Shown: positions 20,701 through 34,806 of the stretch, one piece after another | How positions within the stretch are numbered: position 1 is the first letter of the stretch | Layout of the letters: each line of letters begins with the position of its first letter | Assembly (NCBI GenBank): GCA_021229015.1 | Contig: CM037780.1 | Coordinates: forward strand, 66,908,574 to 66,972,573 | DNA from: Solen grandis | Lineage: Eukaryota; Mollusca; Bivalvia; Adapedonta; Solenidae | Direction: 5' to 3' | Length of the DNA stretch: 64,000 nucleotides | Translations under genes and position numbers: made by a program | Notes under the pieces: model-generated | Told to the model about the DNA's origin: nothing | What the model saw: the letters and a program-made list of their open reading frames with translations, nothing else | Database searches by the model: none

Positions 20701-21136
20701 GTAGAACGTTGAATCAAAGAAAAACAAACGTACAAGCCACCTTTATTACTTGTACAGCATCCATGTTCCTTTAATAACGTGTTGTTATTCAAATGAGCAA
20801 GAATACGGAAGATTCTATTTCCTGTCAAATTGAAATGTTATTGAAATACAATTTCCCAAATGTTGTCCAACGAATGGGACCAGTCGTATCGTTATTTATT
20901 GCAAGAATCCCCGTGATTAGATAGATACCAGGGAAGTGATGAATGCTGCACATTGATCACTGAGTTGCATACATCTTAGTTTAAAACGCATCACAAGGGA
21001 ACGTTGTTTATATTTATGTAACATGTTACAAAAAGAAATCAAGCAAGTAACAATAAATTTAAGTTTATAACAGATCTGATTTGTTTTTAGTCGTAACACA
21101 TTCTTTTATTTCATGAAAGAAAACAGGGAAATGACA

Positions 21137-21168
<32 letters not shown>

Positions 21169-24114
21169 CAGAACACTACTTGGATGTTCACAGTTATATT
21201 TCTGGAAGTTTGTTCAGCATCTTTCAATTCGTTTATAAGATCTTTGAAGTACGTTCTTATTTGAAATGCGTCCGTTTCTTACAGTAAACTTTTCAATATT
21301 CAGATAATTACTTTAGAAAATATAATAGAAACTCACACTTGGACAAAAGTAAAATGTTTAAACTTTAAACAACCAGGATACTTTGTACAAATTCTCAACA
21401 CATGTTTTCGCACGTGGCATTAATTTTACTCTGTACGTGAAGAATAATTAAAAGAAACTAACGTTTGCTTTATCAGGGGAGATAAATCATCACAATTAAA
21501 AACTATCTGAAATGTATTTATCTATTTAATATCATACCAAAGAAGTGTAATACACATGAATATATAAGGAATTGTAACAAAATGAATATATTTCAGAATT
21601 TATTTTTACACATTTCTAGTGTCAAAATTGAACTATTGTGTGTGGAAATCTTATATTTCTTGAAATTTCTCTGTCGTTACAAGATTAAATACAGATTCAT
21701 ACCTTCTTGTATAAGTTTCCCGTCGGCGATTTCCTCATAGAGCTTATATTGTCATACGAGTATACCCATGTAAAATAACATGGATACGATTGTAAGATGA
21801 AGCGAGAGGAACGCGATTGGTACAACTGGAACAGTTGTAAAACTCGAGTAGGTACACTGGGAGGAACACACGTTGTTACGATGGGACTTATTATAAGATT
21901 AAACAAGAGGAACTCAAGCCGTAGAGTGGGAGCACTTGAAAGATGAACGAAAGGAAAACAAATGGGTACAAGGGGCCAAAAGGGGTGCATTGGCAACAGT
22001 TGTTAGATGAACCGAAAAGAACATAAAGAGGTACAGTAGGCTGTGAAGCTAGATTTAAATGAATCCAGTGACAAATTCACACTTATTTGTGTTACAACAT
22101 AACTTGATATCTATTTTGAGAATATACGAGCAAATTTTAGACCAGACAAAATTTTTTCACAATGAATGTCATTCTCTAGAAATGTCATTTCATTCTTTAG
22201 AAAACGCGTATCAAACATATATCCATTAAGTTAAATACAATACGTACACTGCTTTATTAATCATCAAATGCATATATACTGGATGTACTATATGTGTGTG
22301 TAAGAAATACGCATAAGTATGGGGAAAATAACAAGGTAAAGAATCTGCACATCGGGCATAAAAGGTTCTATGACTATGTCATTTTGATAATTATGTAGAA
22401 AATCAAGACTAATTTCGCATGGATTAAACACTAGCGGTTCTCGAGTTCATGTAAGAAAAACAGATACAGTAATATGCATCAGTTTATCATCATGCAAGAG
22501 TTTCCGAAATGAATGGTTCAATTATTTCAAGTTGATTGAATTACTTGAAGTACATAGTTAAAATGTGGGAGGAGGGGGACTTTAAATAAAAGATGTAGCT
22601 TATATAAAACTGCTCGCCTACCTTCAAGTAACTGAAAATGTTTATTTACCTACCCCTACAAATTGCTTCAAGACAAACGAATAAAAAGAAATAAGCAATC
22701 CTTTGAATCATCTACGTATTGCATAACACGATTTACTATAAGGAAAGGATTTCGTAATGTAGGACCTGAAGTATTCAAAATTATATAGTTACAACCTTGC
22801 TTCTTTACTTTAAATTATTTTCATGAGAGGACTAATTTATAATTTTAAAATTTTCAATCTTATCTCGATCAAGTTGTTAAAAAAGATAATAAAATCGGAG
22901 AAAAGGATTCCATTACAAATTTGTTCAATATAGCCGCCGTCAGAAGTATCTTTTGTATTTTCATAACATATTTTACAATTCAAACAGGTTCGATCCATGT
23001 GGGCGTTTGGTTCGAGCGTCTCTTGGTAACATTGTTTAAATGGAATATCCATATGATGTTACATTTCATACAGGTATATCCCACTTGCTTGGCGTTCAGC
23101 CTGTATGGATACTTCCAAAGCAGGTTGTCCTTGTGTCAGGAGATGTGGCATCATGCCACTTATCTACGTCAGAGTATGATATTGTATCCCATGTAAACGT
23201 CTGTTTGTTTTTCAACGTACATAAATCTAAAAGATGTATATTATGATGTGATTTATCACTAGTCAATCAAGTCGTGTAGGCCAAAAGTTTCCGAACTATA
23301 GGTAATTACCAGACTGGATTGCTGTAGAAAATATCTTACATTCGTGTACTTATACATAGATCAGATTCAGAGCAAAACATGTCTTCAACCATCAGAAGAA
23401 ATCTATGCTTTTATGTGCTTATTATGGTCACAAATAACAACATTCCAGCAATGGCTTCCTCGCACCGTAATCAGACGCATTAACATGATGCTGGATATTT
23501 TGTCTGTATAACCCAGACAATATTTAAAATCACTGTGCTCTTTTCCCTTGGGGGAGAAAAGGAACGAATACTTTTGTTTTTATGTGATTAATACTTGTTA
23601 ACTTTTGAAATTCTGGTAGAACATTCTTTGAATTCATCTCAGAGATATCAATACGTCTCTGTATTTGCCCATTAGTCTTGATTAAAAGGTAATTGACCTG
23701 AAATCGTGTTAACATTGATTTTGCTATTTATTTTAACTACATTATCTGCTGTTCTAGTGGCTCTCGAGACTCTGTCATAGCCGGAGGTCTGTGTATAGTA
23801 GTTACTTGATAACACTTTGAAAATGCAATATAAACGATATCGATTCTTGCAGAAACGTTTTAAATCTCTAATTTGTTGGCTGAAATATCAACCCAATTTT
23901 GTTGGTATATCTTTTTAAGCATCACAGAACAAGTGTCATGGAAATATCACAAATAATAATAGCTCAGCAGTTTCAATAAAAATATTAAAATGTGTAATGG
24001 GAACAAGTACACATACCGCGTAACGATCATGTTGTAAAAACACAAAAACTTTTCACGACTTGCGTCTCTCTCTCTCTCTAAAGGAAAGAGCCTATCAATA
24101 GATAATACAGACAA
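20701..24114. other. AT-rich DNA, no gene recognised
   Basis: It contains an (AAAT)n run at about 21144-21168 and a weak SINE-like piece at 23070-23185, annotated separately. 21780-22010 has several G/A-rich near-repeats (AAGATGAAGCGAGAGGAAC, TAAACAAGAGGAACTC, AAGATGAACGAAAGGAA) spaced about 60-70 bp, probably a decayed tandem repeat. No coding support. Confidence 0.4.
23070..23185 (+). mobile_element. Decayed SINE fragment (tail type B)
   Basis: Fragments such as CTTGCTTGGCGTTCAGCCTG, GTCAGGAGATGTGGCATC and ATGCCACTTATCTACG match, in order, the SINE tail seen at 28660 and 42680. The match is gapped, so the limits are approximate. Confidence 0.4.
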
Positions 24115-24305
24115 TAGACCATTTCACCAGAGGCTCGGCAATATCCGGTATAGTTCGCGGATTTAGATTGGCCAATCAGTGACTGGGGGAAATTTAAAGT
24201 GTATGTTTATTTCCCATTGAACACTGTGTGAAATAGATTAGATGTTTGGGAAGTGCTCGATGAGTTACATATGTTTACGTCAAATTCCGAAGCGGGCGTA
24301 GGCAT
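24115..24305 (-). mobile_element. MITE, family 'AGACCATTTCAC', copy 2
   Basis: The end TAGACCATTTCACCAGAGG is intact. On the minus strand it contains the same ordered blocks as 34807: CAGTCACTGATTGGCCA, GAACACTGTGTG-type sequence inverted, and GACGTAAAC. Minus orientation relative to copies 1 and 3. Confidence 0.65.
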
Positions 24306-25849
24306 CTGTTGTCAAGAGAAACGTCTATAGATTCTGTCCGACATAAAAGTCAATCTAAATTTGTGGCAAACACTTTATTTTTCCAAATAGATCGATCTAT
24401 TTTGTACATAGTAAAATAAAAAGAATAGAAAGGTGTTCTATTGAAATAAATAGCAGGTAAATTGATTTTTCATAGCTTCTGATTGGCAACAAATTTAGGG
24501 TGACTCTATTAGTGTAGACAGAAGGCAGAAGACAGAAGAACTGTTTGAATTAACAAAATATGTTAATGATGTTAACATTGTAGAAAATAACTCTGTATAT
24601 TAAATATAGTAAAATGACCGAACTACCGCCTTGTTTTATTTTGCAAGAAAGTGGACATTAATTACATGGATGAAAAGAATGAAAGAGAGATAAATGTAAA
24701 AAAAGGTTAAAAGTAATGTAAGTTTCGAATTAAATTAACACATGAATTTACGTATATCTTTTTTGTCCATCGTCAATTTTATATTTCAGGTTTTACCGTT
24801 TCACGAACAGACAGAAAATCACGAATGTCAGGTTAGAATCGCTCTCGGGATATAATAATCTGCATATAAACTCCAAACTTGTGGCTAAATACACAACAAA
24901 ACGCAAATAGAGATTGTTCATTTTTTAGCTTTGGGCCACGAAATGTAATATAATTATAGAACAATTTCTTTATAGTGCTCATGCGGATTTCAAATAAATG
25001 GCCATCAGGTCGGAGAAGAGTCATCGTTTTATCCTTTTCTTATAGATAGGTCCAATCATCTGTAGGCCATGAATGAATGAAATGAATCGGAGTAAAGTTG
25101 GAAGATATAATCTCAAGATTGTCTGGAATTCTGTCTAGTGGTTTGAAATGTTGGCAGACAATGGACAGTAACCCTGCAAATGATGAACTGTTTTCATAAT
25201 ACATGTGACATAACTGGTTATTTATTTTGCAAATTCACGAGGCATAAACATGATTGGTGGATATTTTAATGGGATAAGGCAAATTTAAGATAAAATTATA
25301 AATCTTCACTTCAAATGAAGAAAATCGTTTGAGAATACCTATACATATATATTATGAAGAATAAGAGTAAAAAAAAAAATCTACGTTCGAATGAACGCAA
25401 TGTCACCTGGCGGGTAGAGCTCATCAAGGTGCATGTACCAAATTCCCCCCCCCCCCCCCCAAAAAAAATGAATCGAAGGTGATCGAAAATTGATAAAAAA
25501 AAGAAAATAATTCTGGACCGATAAACTAAACTAATCATAATTACGTATTTCTAGGTCATCATAAAATGGACATTTTTACGCACCGTAGTGACAAACTTTT
25601 CCGACGATTTAGTAATATGTATACTCTGAAGAGTTAAAGGATCATACATCACTAATTTAATTGACTGCGTAAATCAAGGTATGATTGCAAAAATATTGAA
25701 GGTTTATCTGTATGTACTTTTAATAACAAGACTGTAAAAATATACGCCCATCGCCTGTCATTAAAAGTCAAAAACATGGAGGAATTATCGGTTTAGAAGC
25801 ACCTGAACCAGTCTATATCAGTAGTGTCAAATAAATTCAGAAGTTATTA
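24306..25849. other. No gene recognised
   Basis: AT-rich DNA. A C-run of 16 followed by A8 lies at 25445-25468. At 25741, ATACGCCCATCGCC resembles the end of the element at 51661-52480, so an orphan end may lie there. Confidence 0.4.
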
Positions 25850-26814
25850 AACAAGAGGGCCAAGATGGCCCTTGGTCGGTCACCTGAGAAAGATGATTGC
25901 TTAAGAAATAAAGATGCTTGAGTGTAACAGTGAAATCTGGCCTTTTTTTATGGTGAAATGGGCATAACTCCTAAATTTACAAGTCAATCAGTTATAATTG
26001 AACCCTTTTTTAAATTTAAAAATTGAGAATAAACAAAGTGAAATCTTGCATTTTTTGTATTAAAAGGGGCATAACTCCTGACCTAAATAACCCATCTCAG
26101 CCACAATTGAACTCAATCGAGACATTATGGTCATTAACAATGTCATAAAGTTTGAAGATGATTGCTAAAAAAAGGAAGATGCTGAGTGTAAACAACGTGA
26201 AATTGGCTTTTTTAATATTAAAAGGGGCTAACTCTGACTAATTGACGGATCTCAGCATAATCGAACTCAATCGAGACCTTATGGTCATAACATTGTCATA
26301 AAGTTTGAAGATGATTGCTAAAAGATGAAGATGCTAGAGTGTAAACAAAGTGATTTCTGGCATTTTTTGAATATTAAAAGGGGCATAACTTCTGACTTAA
26401 TTGATGAATCTCAGCCATAATCGAACTCAATTGAAACCCTGACCTAATGGTACGATATCAGCCATAATCGAACTTGGCCGTGATTTTATGGTTATAAACA
26501 TTGATATAAAGTTTGAAGATAATTGCTCATGAAATGAAGATGCTAGAGTGCAAACAATGTGAAATCTGGCTTTTTTGAATTTTAAAAGGGGCATAACTCC
26601 TGACCTAATGATCCGATATCAGCTATAATCGAACTTGGCCGAGATTTTATGGTCATTAACATTGTTTTAAAGTTTGAAGATAATTGCTCATAAAATGAAG
26701 ATGCTAGAGTGCAAACGAACAAATTGTGGACGACGGACGACGGACGGACGGACGGACGACGGACATTCATCGATCCTAAAAGCTCATCCTGAGCACACGT
26801 GCTCAGGTGAGCTA
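25850..26814 (-). mobile_element. Hairpin-ended repeat, copy 5, with different internal units
   Basis: Inverted relative to copies 1-4. The left edge AACAAGAGGGCCAAGATGGC corresponds to their right end, and the right edge AGCTCATCCTGAGCAC plus ACGTGCTCAGGTGAGCT is their left hairpin. Next to it lies a CpG-rich (GGACGACGGACGGACGG) segment. The internal units differ, though: about five copies of roughly 150 bp with GGGGCATAACTCCTGACC, ATAATCGAACTTGGCCGAG, TTTTATGGTCAT and AAAGTTTGAAGATGATTGCT. These internal units resemble those of the element at 51661-52480, which has other ends. Confidence 0.85.
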
Positions 26815-27252
26815 AAAAATATATGTACCATACCAGTGTTAAAAGTTGTTAAAATATTCCAAGTCGCTGAAGCAAGGGTTTGAATCCATGACCAAGCAGA
26901 AACTTGTATGTGTGCCTTGACCTTTTATTGTGCTCTTGCATGCACTAAGGTCTTAGTATAGTAAATAAGTTATGGTTAAACACTTTATGCATTTACATCA
27001 CCAAGTATACAGTGATGACAGTTCAGTAACCCCAAATATGAGACTTGACTCTGCAACACTATAGACCATTAGCGTATCTCGTTTACTTAAAAAAAATCAT
27101 ATCTACATGAAACAGGGGGCAAAGTGTTTTGTCCCGGATCTGCTTTTTCAGCACACTGTAAATGACCAGTCACAGCAAGAAGAAATGTTCTTTTGAGAAT
27201 TGCTTACATTACTTATCATCGAACAGGTGATACGTTTCAACTTAAAAACCAG

Positions 27253-27343
<91 letters not shown>

Positions 27344-28594
27344 TTCAAGCATTTCAGGTGAAAAATGTAAGCACTTGAAATGAAATAATGGTGATCACAT
27401 AAACCCCCTTTTAAAGAAAATCTCTGCAAACACTTAAATAGACAATCAGTATTACTCAGCGCTAAAAACCCTTATTATCCAAAGAGTTTGGATAAATTTA
27501 CACACAAACTCATGAGCACTACCCTTTTATTCACGGCAAAACCGGAAGTAGCCGGTACCGGCTGTTGTCAAGCTCGATTGGGACATTAAAAATACGTGTT
27601 AGTCATTCATAGAGTAAAAACAACCCGGGAAACGGCCCGATTCTTTATTTCTATTCATTTCAAAAGTAAATGAACATTTTACTGATCTTTTTTTGCCGAA
27701 ATTGCAATATTCAAAGTTTAGGCGAAAATAGTGTCCCCCTTCCTTTCTTTAATATTCCTATTAGATACGAAATGATCCGCTCCATGCAACTTCGAGCCCC
27801 TGTGTTTCTGCCAGCCACTAATACACATAGCTATGTCGATTTGTTTCTTAAAATTTGTCACATATTCAGTTATTATCTGGCAAGTAGGAAACTTTCGTGT
27901 TATCCACTTCGGTATCTTAACAGGAAGAAACTGTCTTTTAGTGCCCACTACTGCCAATTACATATTCACTTATGTTGACTGGATAGCATGCTTCTTTCAA
28001 GACAATTATGTGATACACAGATACAGTTTTCAATCACATGAGATATAAATTTGATCAAGAGTACAATTCTTAGAAGAAGGTGATAATAATTCAAAATATA
28101 ATACTGAAATATCTCGACAAAATAGAGAAATAGTACTATCTTTTTTAAACATTAATTGACAACATATTACAGATACAAAGTTAATGTTGGCAGAACAAGT
28201 TCCTATTTATGTTAACTATACAAATTACTGTTGAATAAATACGATGAATCGATTTTCCTAAATGAAGTCACGTTAGAAAACACATTTGTGAGCACGAGAT
28301 GAAGCACATCTTTACAAGGATTTATCGCATTTTATGTCATTAAATGTATAAAAGCAATAACTACTATGAACATTAATGACAGTTCCGGGCATGATCGATT
28401 GACAATTGAATTTTACAAGAGATCTTGAGACGGAATAAACACCCTTTTATTCAATTCGTATCCATAAAGCATGGACAGAAATACGTTATCAAGCAGTAAA
28501 AAACAATGTTTACTCGTTTGTTCAAGAAAGGATATCCCGGAAATCTTGAAAACTGACGTCCGCATCTTTCCTTTTTAAATGATTCAAAAGAGGT
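26815..28594. other. No gene recognised
   Basis: It contains the microsatellite at 27254-27341. A short palindrome AGCCGGTACCGGCT lies at about 27550. The frames at 27670-28048 overlap each other on both strands and show no domain. Confidence 0.4.
27254..27341. repeat. (TA)n-(GA)n compound microsatellite
   Basis: About 23 TA units run directly into about 20 GA units. The translated frames here are artefacts of the repeat. Confidence 0.95.
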
Positions 28595-28872
28595 ACTTCC
28601 TAAAGTTATAGATAAAAGTTTGCAAAAAGTTTGATTCCCGCTGCGACAACCCAGTGTCATAAAAATTGATACTGGTATAGCTCCCTTGCTTGATGCTCAG
28701 TAATATAAGTTTTCCATCACTGAATGGCCTGGTGTCAGGATAATGTGACTGAGTGTGGTGCCATGTCACATGTCTACGGAGTGATACTGCAATATGGCAG
28801 CACTATATCTGTCTCAAGAAGACATAGCGTCCAAATTTAAATAAAGTCGACGGGACATTAAATCCAATAAAT
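28595..28872 (+). mobile_element. tRNA-headed SINE with tail type B
   Basis: A B-box-like TTTGATTCCCGCTGCGAC ends a decayed tRNA-like head. Then come ATTGATACTGGTATAGCTCC, GTGTCAGGATAATGTGACTG, GCCACATGTCTACGG-type sequence, ATACTGCAATATGGCAGCAC and TATATCTGTCTCAAGAAGAC, and the end CATTAAATCCAATAAATCC. The same tail occurs at 42667 (plus) and 60020 (minus). There is no Meta-like body in this copy. Confidence 0.7.
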
Positions 28873-30887
28873 CCAAAATTACTGATTAAGATCAACAGGG
28901 TTATATCAAAAACCGTATCACAGACCTGTCGAACCCCAAGATGTGGGAAGCGCTATTTTATTCTTGATTTTAAGAATGATTCTTTATATGAATTAAAATA
29001 TTATACGACATTGTTCTCAATAGTTAACACGTGGAATTGCGCTGTCCTTTTTATTATAACATAGTATGAGACAAGTGTTTCTGCTACATGCTTTGCTATT
29101 TGTTATTTCATTAAGTCCACACAAAGAAAACTATTAAAAAAACAGGAAAGATATAAATTAATATACGTGATTCCAAATATACAAAAAGAAAATCTCATTA
29201 ACTAATTAATGATATGACAAACATACAAATAACAATAAAGTATATTTAAAAAACTTATTACAATCAAATTGAAGGAGTATTGCATTTACATCGAAACTAT
29301 AGAATATTTCTTGATAGATCGCAAATACGTTTTGTAAAACGTTTTGTTCGAAATGTCCATATTATTCATTCATTTAAATACCTTGTCAGTGATATTTCAG
29401 ATAGTATGAAGACGTCAACTTAACAATCAGCCAACTAACGTATAGTATGTATAAATCAAACAATAGACTTTCAGTATAAATCTATCACTGCACCTTAATT
29501 ACCCAACAATATAGAACAAGTGACAAAGTAAAATACCAAGCTTTACCTTTTGTTCAAGTTCATTAAAAAGCTTAAAACCATTGTTTAACAGAAATATTTA
29601 TCATGAACATCAACTTATCTGTTACATGATAAGATATATCATTGTTTCATTTCTATTTTGACTTTTACATAAGAACATTTTTATGAATTCGTCATTGACA
29701 GTCACAGTTTAACATAATGTATAAGATATCAACGGTTTGTTTATAATAGTAATGAATGTTTATGTTTTGGAGGAAACCGACGTTATCATAGTTTGTCTTA
29801 TCTTTCAATGGTAAAAATTGTTAGTTAAGACGTCTACGTATATGTACGCGCATAAGCACAAATGATACAGTACCGGTTTGTATTGTGTAAAACGTCACGT
29901 AGTTGTGGGGTCTACATAGCGCCTAATTAGCTCAAAAGATGATGTACCAAATTGTAATAGTAGACACAATGAAAGGACGTGTCCGGAAAATGTGTGTTTT
30001 TAACGAAGTACTGAAATATAAGAGAAGCAAAAGAGATAAAGAAAATTTGAGATTTGTGAGTGTTTTTTTTTTTTTGATAAACGTGATATGTAGTTGCTAT
30101 ATGTGCAAGGGTTTAAGATTTTTACGCAATTAATTTGTTTATTACTGATAAATTGCTATAGCAGGGCTTCAAATTCTGTAATAGAAATGATTTTATTTCT
30201 ACCAAATACAATAGAAGTAGATCTATGAAAACACCCAAGGAAAAGGAATTAGACATCCTGCATTTTATGGGAATTATTTTTTATTATATCATCAAAATCA
30301 AGGGTCTCGATGACTGTTCTGAACTCTTTATTAAACTTATAACATTTATTGCTGATGGTTACAACCCGGGAATACCCCGGTTCACTACATTGCTTGCACA
30401 TGACCCTTTTACAGTAAAGAGCATGCATTGCTTTTAAATTAATTACACCATGACTAGACCGGTGTCGCGACTACATGAAGATAGTGCCTTATCTACAGCC
30501 TTAAATTATTTTGACAGTTATTGTTAAATATTTTGTTTTTGCATCTCTTCAGTCATAAGTCGCCATGCTCATATTGCGAAACTGTATTGTAGGTATAAAA
30601 TTTAAGAAATTTATTTTATAGCCTTTCGGAAAAAATGCTCGGCAATATACATTTTAACTCTCATGGGACTGTTTGCCATAAACATTATTTCTCTAAGCAG
30701 TGCTCTTTTACAGGTGGTATTTTGAATCTTTACTTTAAATGACGTCATCATATACTCTTCGATTTATTTAGAAATGTCCGTTTTGTTGTTTTCGCGTATT
30801 TATTGCAGTGGATGTCATCTGTAAACATTGTAATGGATTTTGTATATTTCCTATTGTATTAATATCCCGATGCATGTTCCTACTTTA
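28873..30887. other. No gene recognised
   Basis: AT-rich DNA. The frames at 29939 and 30225 have no motif. Short palindromic CAACCCGGGAATACCCCGGTT lies near 30361. Nothing else supported. Confidence 0.4.
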
Positions 30888-31030
30888 GTGGTGGCTTGCG
30901 GTAGGTCGGTGGTTCTACCCGGGTACCTCTGTGTACTCGGGGTCTTCCTCCACCTGTAATTAGCTGGATGTCGCTATATGATTGAAATACTATCGCAGCG
31001 ACGGTGAACCCCAATACAACAACATCAACA
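30888..31030 (+). mobile_element. 5'-truncated SINE, Meta-like body
   Basis: It starts inside the body (GGCTTGCGGTAGGTCGGTGG), continues through GGGGTCTTCCTCCACCTGT and AATTAGCTGGATGTCGCTAT, and ends CGCAGCGACGGTGAACCCC followed by a CAACAACAA-type short repeat. The tRNA head is absent. Confidence 0.75.
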
Positions 31031-31084
31031 ACAACAACAACTTTAGTGGTCTCACATTGATGGGTCATTTCCATTTACACTGTT

Positions 31085-31560
31085 CGTATCAGAGAGGGCG
31101 AGGTTTGGGCCGTTTAAGCACTCCAGGCGGTCCTATTGCCGAATAACTGTGTTCCAAGGCGGTTACTGTTGATTTTTCTCTATTTTATGTATGGTCCTTT
31201 TTTCGCTTTTTTTTTTTGCCCTTCTTCTAGAGTTCATTTTTTAATATATGTGGGATTCTCACAGTTATGCGCTTCCTTACTGATGGAACTCAGAAAAAAT
31301 ATACAATTAAGTTTTAAGTGAATCTGCACTTTTCTACCAGTTTGTTGACTTTCTCTAAAGACCCTTATCAACCTTTAACATTGATGTTTCTGGCTCTATT
31401 TTCGCACCTGTTTTCTGTGTCACATGCTGTAAGCAGAGGTGACACATAGGGATCACATTTTCCGTCGTCTGTCTTACCGTCCGTCTGTCCATCTGTCATT
31501 TTTTTCTGTCACGCTTCAGCAGGTGACACACGTGTTCCACAGAACACTCTTGTTATTATT
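31085..31560. repeat. Probable dispersed repeats, family unknown
   Basis: 31085-31175 (GAGAGGGCGAGGTTTGGGCC, GGCGGTTACTGTTGAT) has a composition unlike its surroundings. 31425-31555 contains GAGGTGACACA, a CCGTC-rich segment (CCGTCGTCTGTCTTACCGTC) and ends CACTCTTGTT, similar in layout to the GC-rich end of the hairpin-ended repeats. No coding evidence. Assignment uncertain. Confidence 0.35.
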
Positions 31561-34500
31561 TGGCAAAACACTAAATAGCATACGATCAAACCGTTAAAAG
31601 TGACATTATCATTAAAGTTTGTTTTATACAACTTATTCATAGTTAACCATTATTAAATGTTTTAATTGATATAATACAACGGGACGATGGCAATTGTACA
31701 TTACATTCAAAAGTCAGACTAGCCTTTGGCTCTATCCAAAACAAACTTTAAAAATAGCATCATGTTGCCATTTTTTCTGGTTTCTTAACCACTTTAGAAA
31801 AACTATAAAACATTCTAAGTGACTGGCAAAATGTATTTAATGCATTGAAAGCGATTCTCGATAGTTGTAAAACAAATACACTCACATGATGTTGAGTTTT
31901 AATCGTTCAAAACATAAGGAAACACCGTTTTTGGTGAACACACTATAATTCTGGAAAGGCATTTTGCATTTATTTCAATTAAATCACTGTGTTAATTTAA
32001 TTGAAACATCACATCCACATCACATCACTCTTTTAGAAAACTGTATCAATTTTGAACTTCATCGATTCTTTTGCTCCATTTGAATGCGACAAACAATTTA
32101 TGTATTGTCCATCATCAGGATTACATAGAGACAGCGGGAACACATCATTTCGAATTGGTTGAAACTGCTGTTGTGTTGGCTTTCAAGTGCTTGCGTGATG
32201 GAATGATTTGAATAATATTATCGGCTTTGAATTCAAGCCTTTCGTTGTTTGTAGACAATGATAGGACATATTTCAGCTAACACGCATTCAATGACATGAA
32301 AGTAATTATTAATTAGGGTGTTTAACAAAAAATACGCGATTCTCCGTGTTCTGTAATTTTCGGTACCTACAATTATACCGTTACATTGGAATGGTGAGAC
32401 ATGCGTTTACTCAGAGGCGTAAGCAGCCTGTTATGTATGAAAATACTCTCTTGACATTTTGATTTAGTTACAACATTGGCCAATTTCCTTTCTTTCGAAA
32501 ACCTAAAACTACAATCGGTTCCTGCTGAAAGAAAACTTTCTGTATTGTATAAATCATTTACTGTATTCATGCTATGTTACCACATGGGTCTAATGACTTT
32601 CTAGACTTTCTAGATTGCTTGAAATAATTTTCTAAATACATTTCGTTTATATGTTGATGAAATCCAATGGTCCAGGTCTTTCGGTCTCAGTCAAGTAATG
32701 TATGATAGTCACTGATGACATTCCGAAACACGAAGAACTGTGAGATTATTAATTACCCATGGTTACTATTCTACTACAGTAAACGCAGTTTTTATACTTT
32801 AACGCGCATGCGCGAAGTAAAATTTAAGAACCAGAAGTGAAACCAGTTACTAAAGTCTTGGTGTATTATGTTTAACATTGAGGTATTAAAAACCTGTCGG
32901 TTAAGATAAAAACATATAATAATAAAAGCAAAAAAAACAAAAAAAAAAACATCTATACATGTTTTGATTTACTTCAACACGTTTTTTTCTTTGTGACGTG
33001 AAAAGCAATCGACATCTGCTTCGATAGGTCTACTTTATCTTCTCGTAACTCCGTCATTTTGTTGCCTAAGAAGGCAACAAAACCCTCGTCGTTAGGAAGA
33101 AGTTTAAGATAGAATCGAATAAAGTTAAATATTTGACAAACTGCAAATGCATATCTATGTATTTACAAGTTACTCATAAAGAATTGTTTCAACATACACA
33201 CTGAATAAAAACATAGATGACGTGATGTGTCTTTTATCACTAAACAGCTGACTATTCTCTTCCGATTTCAGCTCTTTGATTGATACGTAGGTTGAGCACG
33301 GACTGTTAGATAATTCATTACGTAAGATGACTCAAAATTATTCACGAAATTTTTTATATTGCGTTGTTATGTTGTTTACGATTGTAAAATGACAATACAA
33401 GATATCCAAATTCAATGCCCTCTAGCGGGCAAGAAATGCGTGCACCTGTTTGCGTAGGCGGGAAAAATGTCAATGAAAAAAATATGAAAGAAATTGTGTG
33501 ATATCAGCAAGTGAAATGCAGCAATTCACGCACCTCTGGTAGGTAATGTGTCCTTGGTTAATGTAATACGAATATGGCAAAATAAATTCGGCCCTCACAG
33601 CTACAAGATTACAAAACATTAGGACCAACAGTCCTTTGATTTACATATTGGATCTGATTGCAAATACACAATACCGGATACCCAAATTCAATGCCCTCTA
33701 GCGACAAGATATAGCCTACGTGCATATGTTTGCTCGTATCATTATATCATTATACCATTATATTATATCGTATCGTTATATACGAGGTAAAAACACACAC
33801 AAAAAAACAACACAAAACACAAAAAAAAAAAAAAAAAAAAAGCGTGTTTTTCCAATGTTTTTGCTGCGTTGTTAACATTTTTTTTCTGCAAAGAATACAC
33901 AAACTTAAATAGCCTTCAGGGTATGAATGATTGACTACAACTATTACAGAAGTTGTCAAGGCACACAACGACCGATGAAAATTTTATGAATTGTGTAACC
34001 AAAGCCAGTGGAGTACAGCAGTTCACGAACCTCTCTTATGTAATATGTCTTTCGTGAATCCAATAAGTAGAGCTGTGGCAAATAAAATTTCGTTCGGCCC
34101 TCAAAGCATAATGATATATTAGGTACAAGGACAATCAATGAAACAGTTCCAAGTTACAAGCCATTTACAACCCGCTTGACTTTTTCCATTACTGTTTCAG
34201 TTTCATGATTAACATTAGGACTCAAATTCTTTGATTAATACTAGACACGAGCATGGACTGCTATACAGACCAAACGTCTTTTTTCTATTTTTCTTTATCA
34301 AAATATTTTTAAGCACATAAAAATCATTTTCATTTCGTGTACTTAATTGCTAATTGCTTAACTTTGTCAGGTGTTCTATTTCGTTAAAAGTTGGTACATA
34401 CAAATGCAAGTAACATATGTTCCAATTAAGAAAAAAATGAAAGTACTATGAGAAACTGGATTTAGATTTCCGGCGCCCGATAACTTCAAGTCAGACACAT

Positions 34501-34806
34501 AGCTTGTTAGTTTCTTTTATCTTTCATAATTCCGGTGAAAGTTGCAAAAGATAGTGGTGTAATAAGTTTAGAGAGTGTATAGAATACAATTAATTAAGAC
34601 CAATGAACTTTCCAATCCTATTTGTACTCTAGCAATAATTTTCAACAGTTGATTTAGTTCAAATTTATTTACATGTGTATTTGAAAGGTTTATGGAACCA
34701 TTTCGAATCACCATCAATGAAAGCTTTTAGTTTATTTGGTTGTTTTTGGTAATACAGTGTGCAATAAACAATAAGTGATCTTTAGCAAACTTTGAGTACA
34801 AATTTC
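31561..34806. other. AT-rich DNA, no gene recognised
   Basis: It contains an A-run at 33820-33841. A near-repeated phrase, ATACAAGATATCCAAATTCA with ATGCCCTCTAGCG near 33390-33430, recurs as ATACCGGATACCCAAATTCA with ATGCCCTCTAGCG near 33670-33705. Then AGTGAAATGCAGCAATTCAC at 33510 is echoed by CAGTGGAGTACAGCAGTTCAC at 34005. This points to a decayed direct duplication with a period of about 280-500 bp. Confidence 0.4.

Noticed and set aside
20503..20828. Minus-strand frames across the N gap
   Set aside because: They contain unknown residues only because N bases were translated.
27148..27429. Frames with Ser-Leu and Ile-Tyr runs
   Set aside because: Translation of the TA/GA microsatellite.
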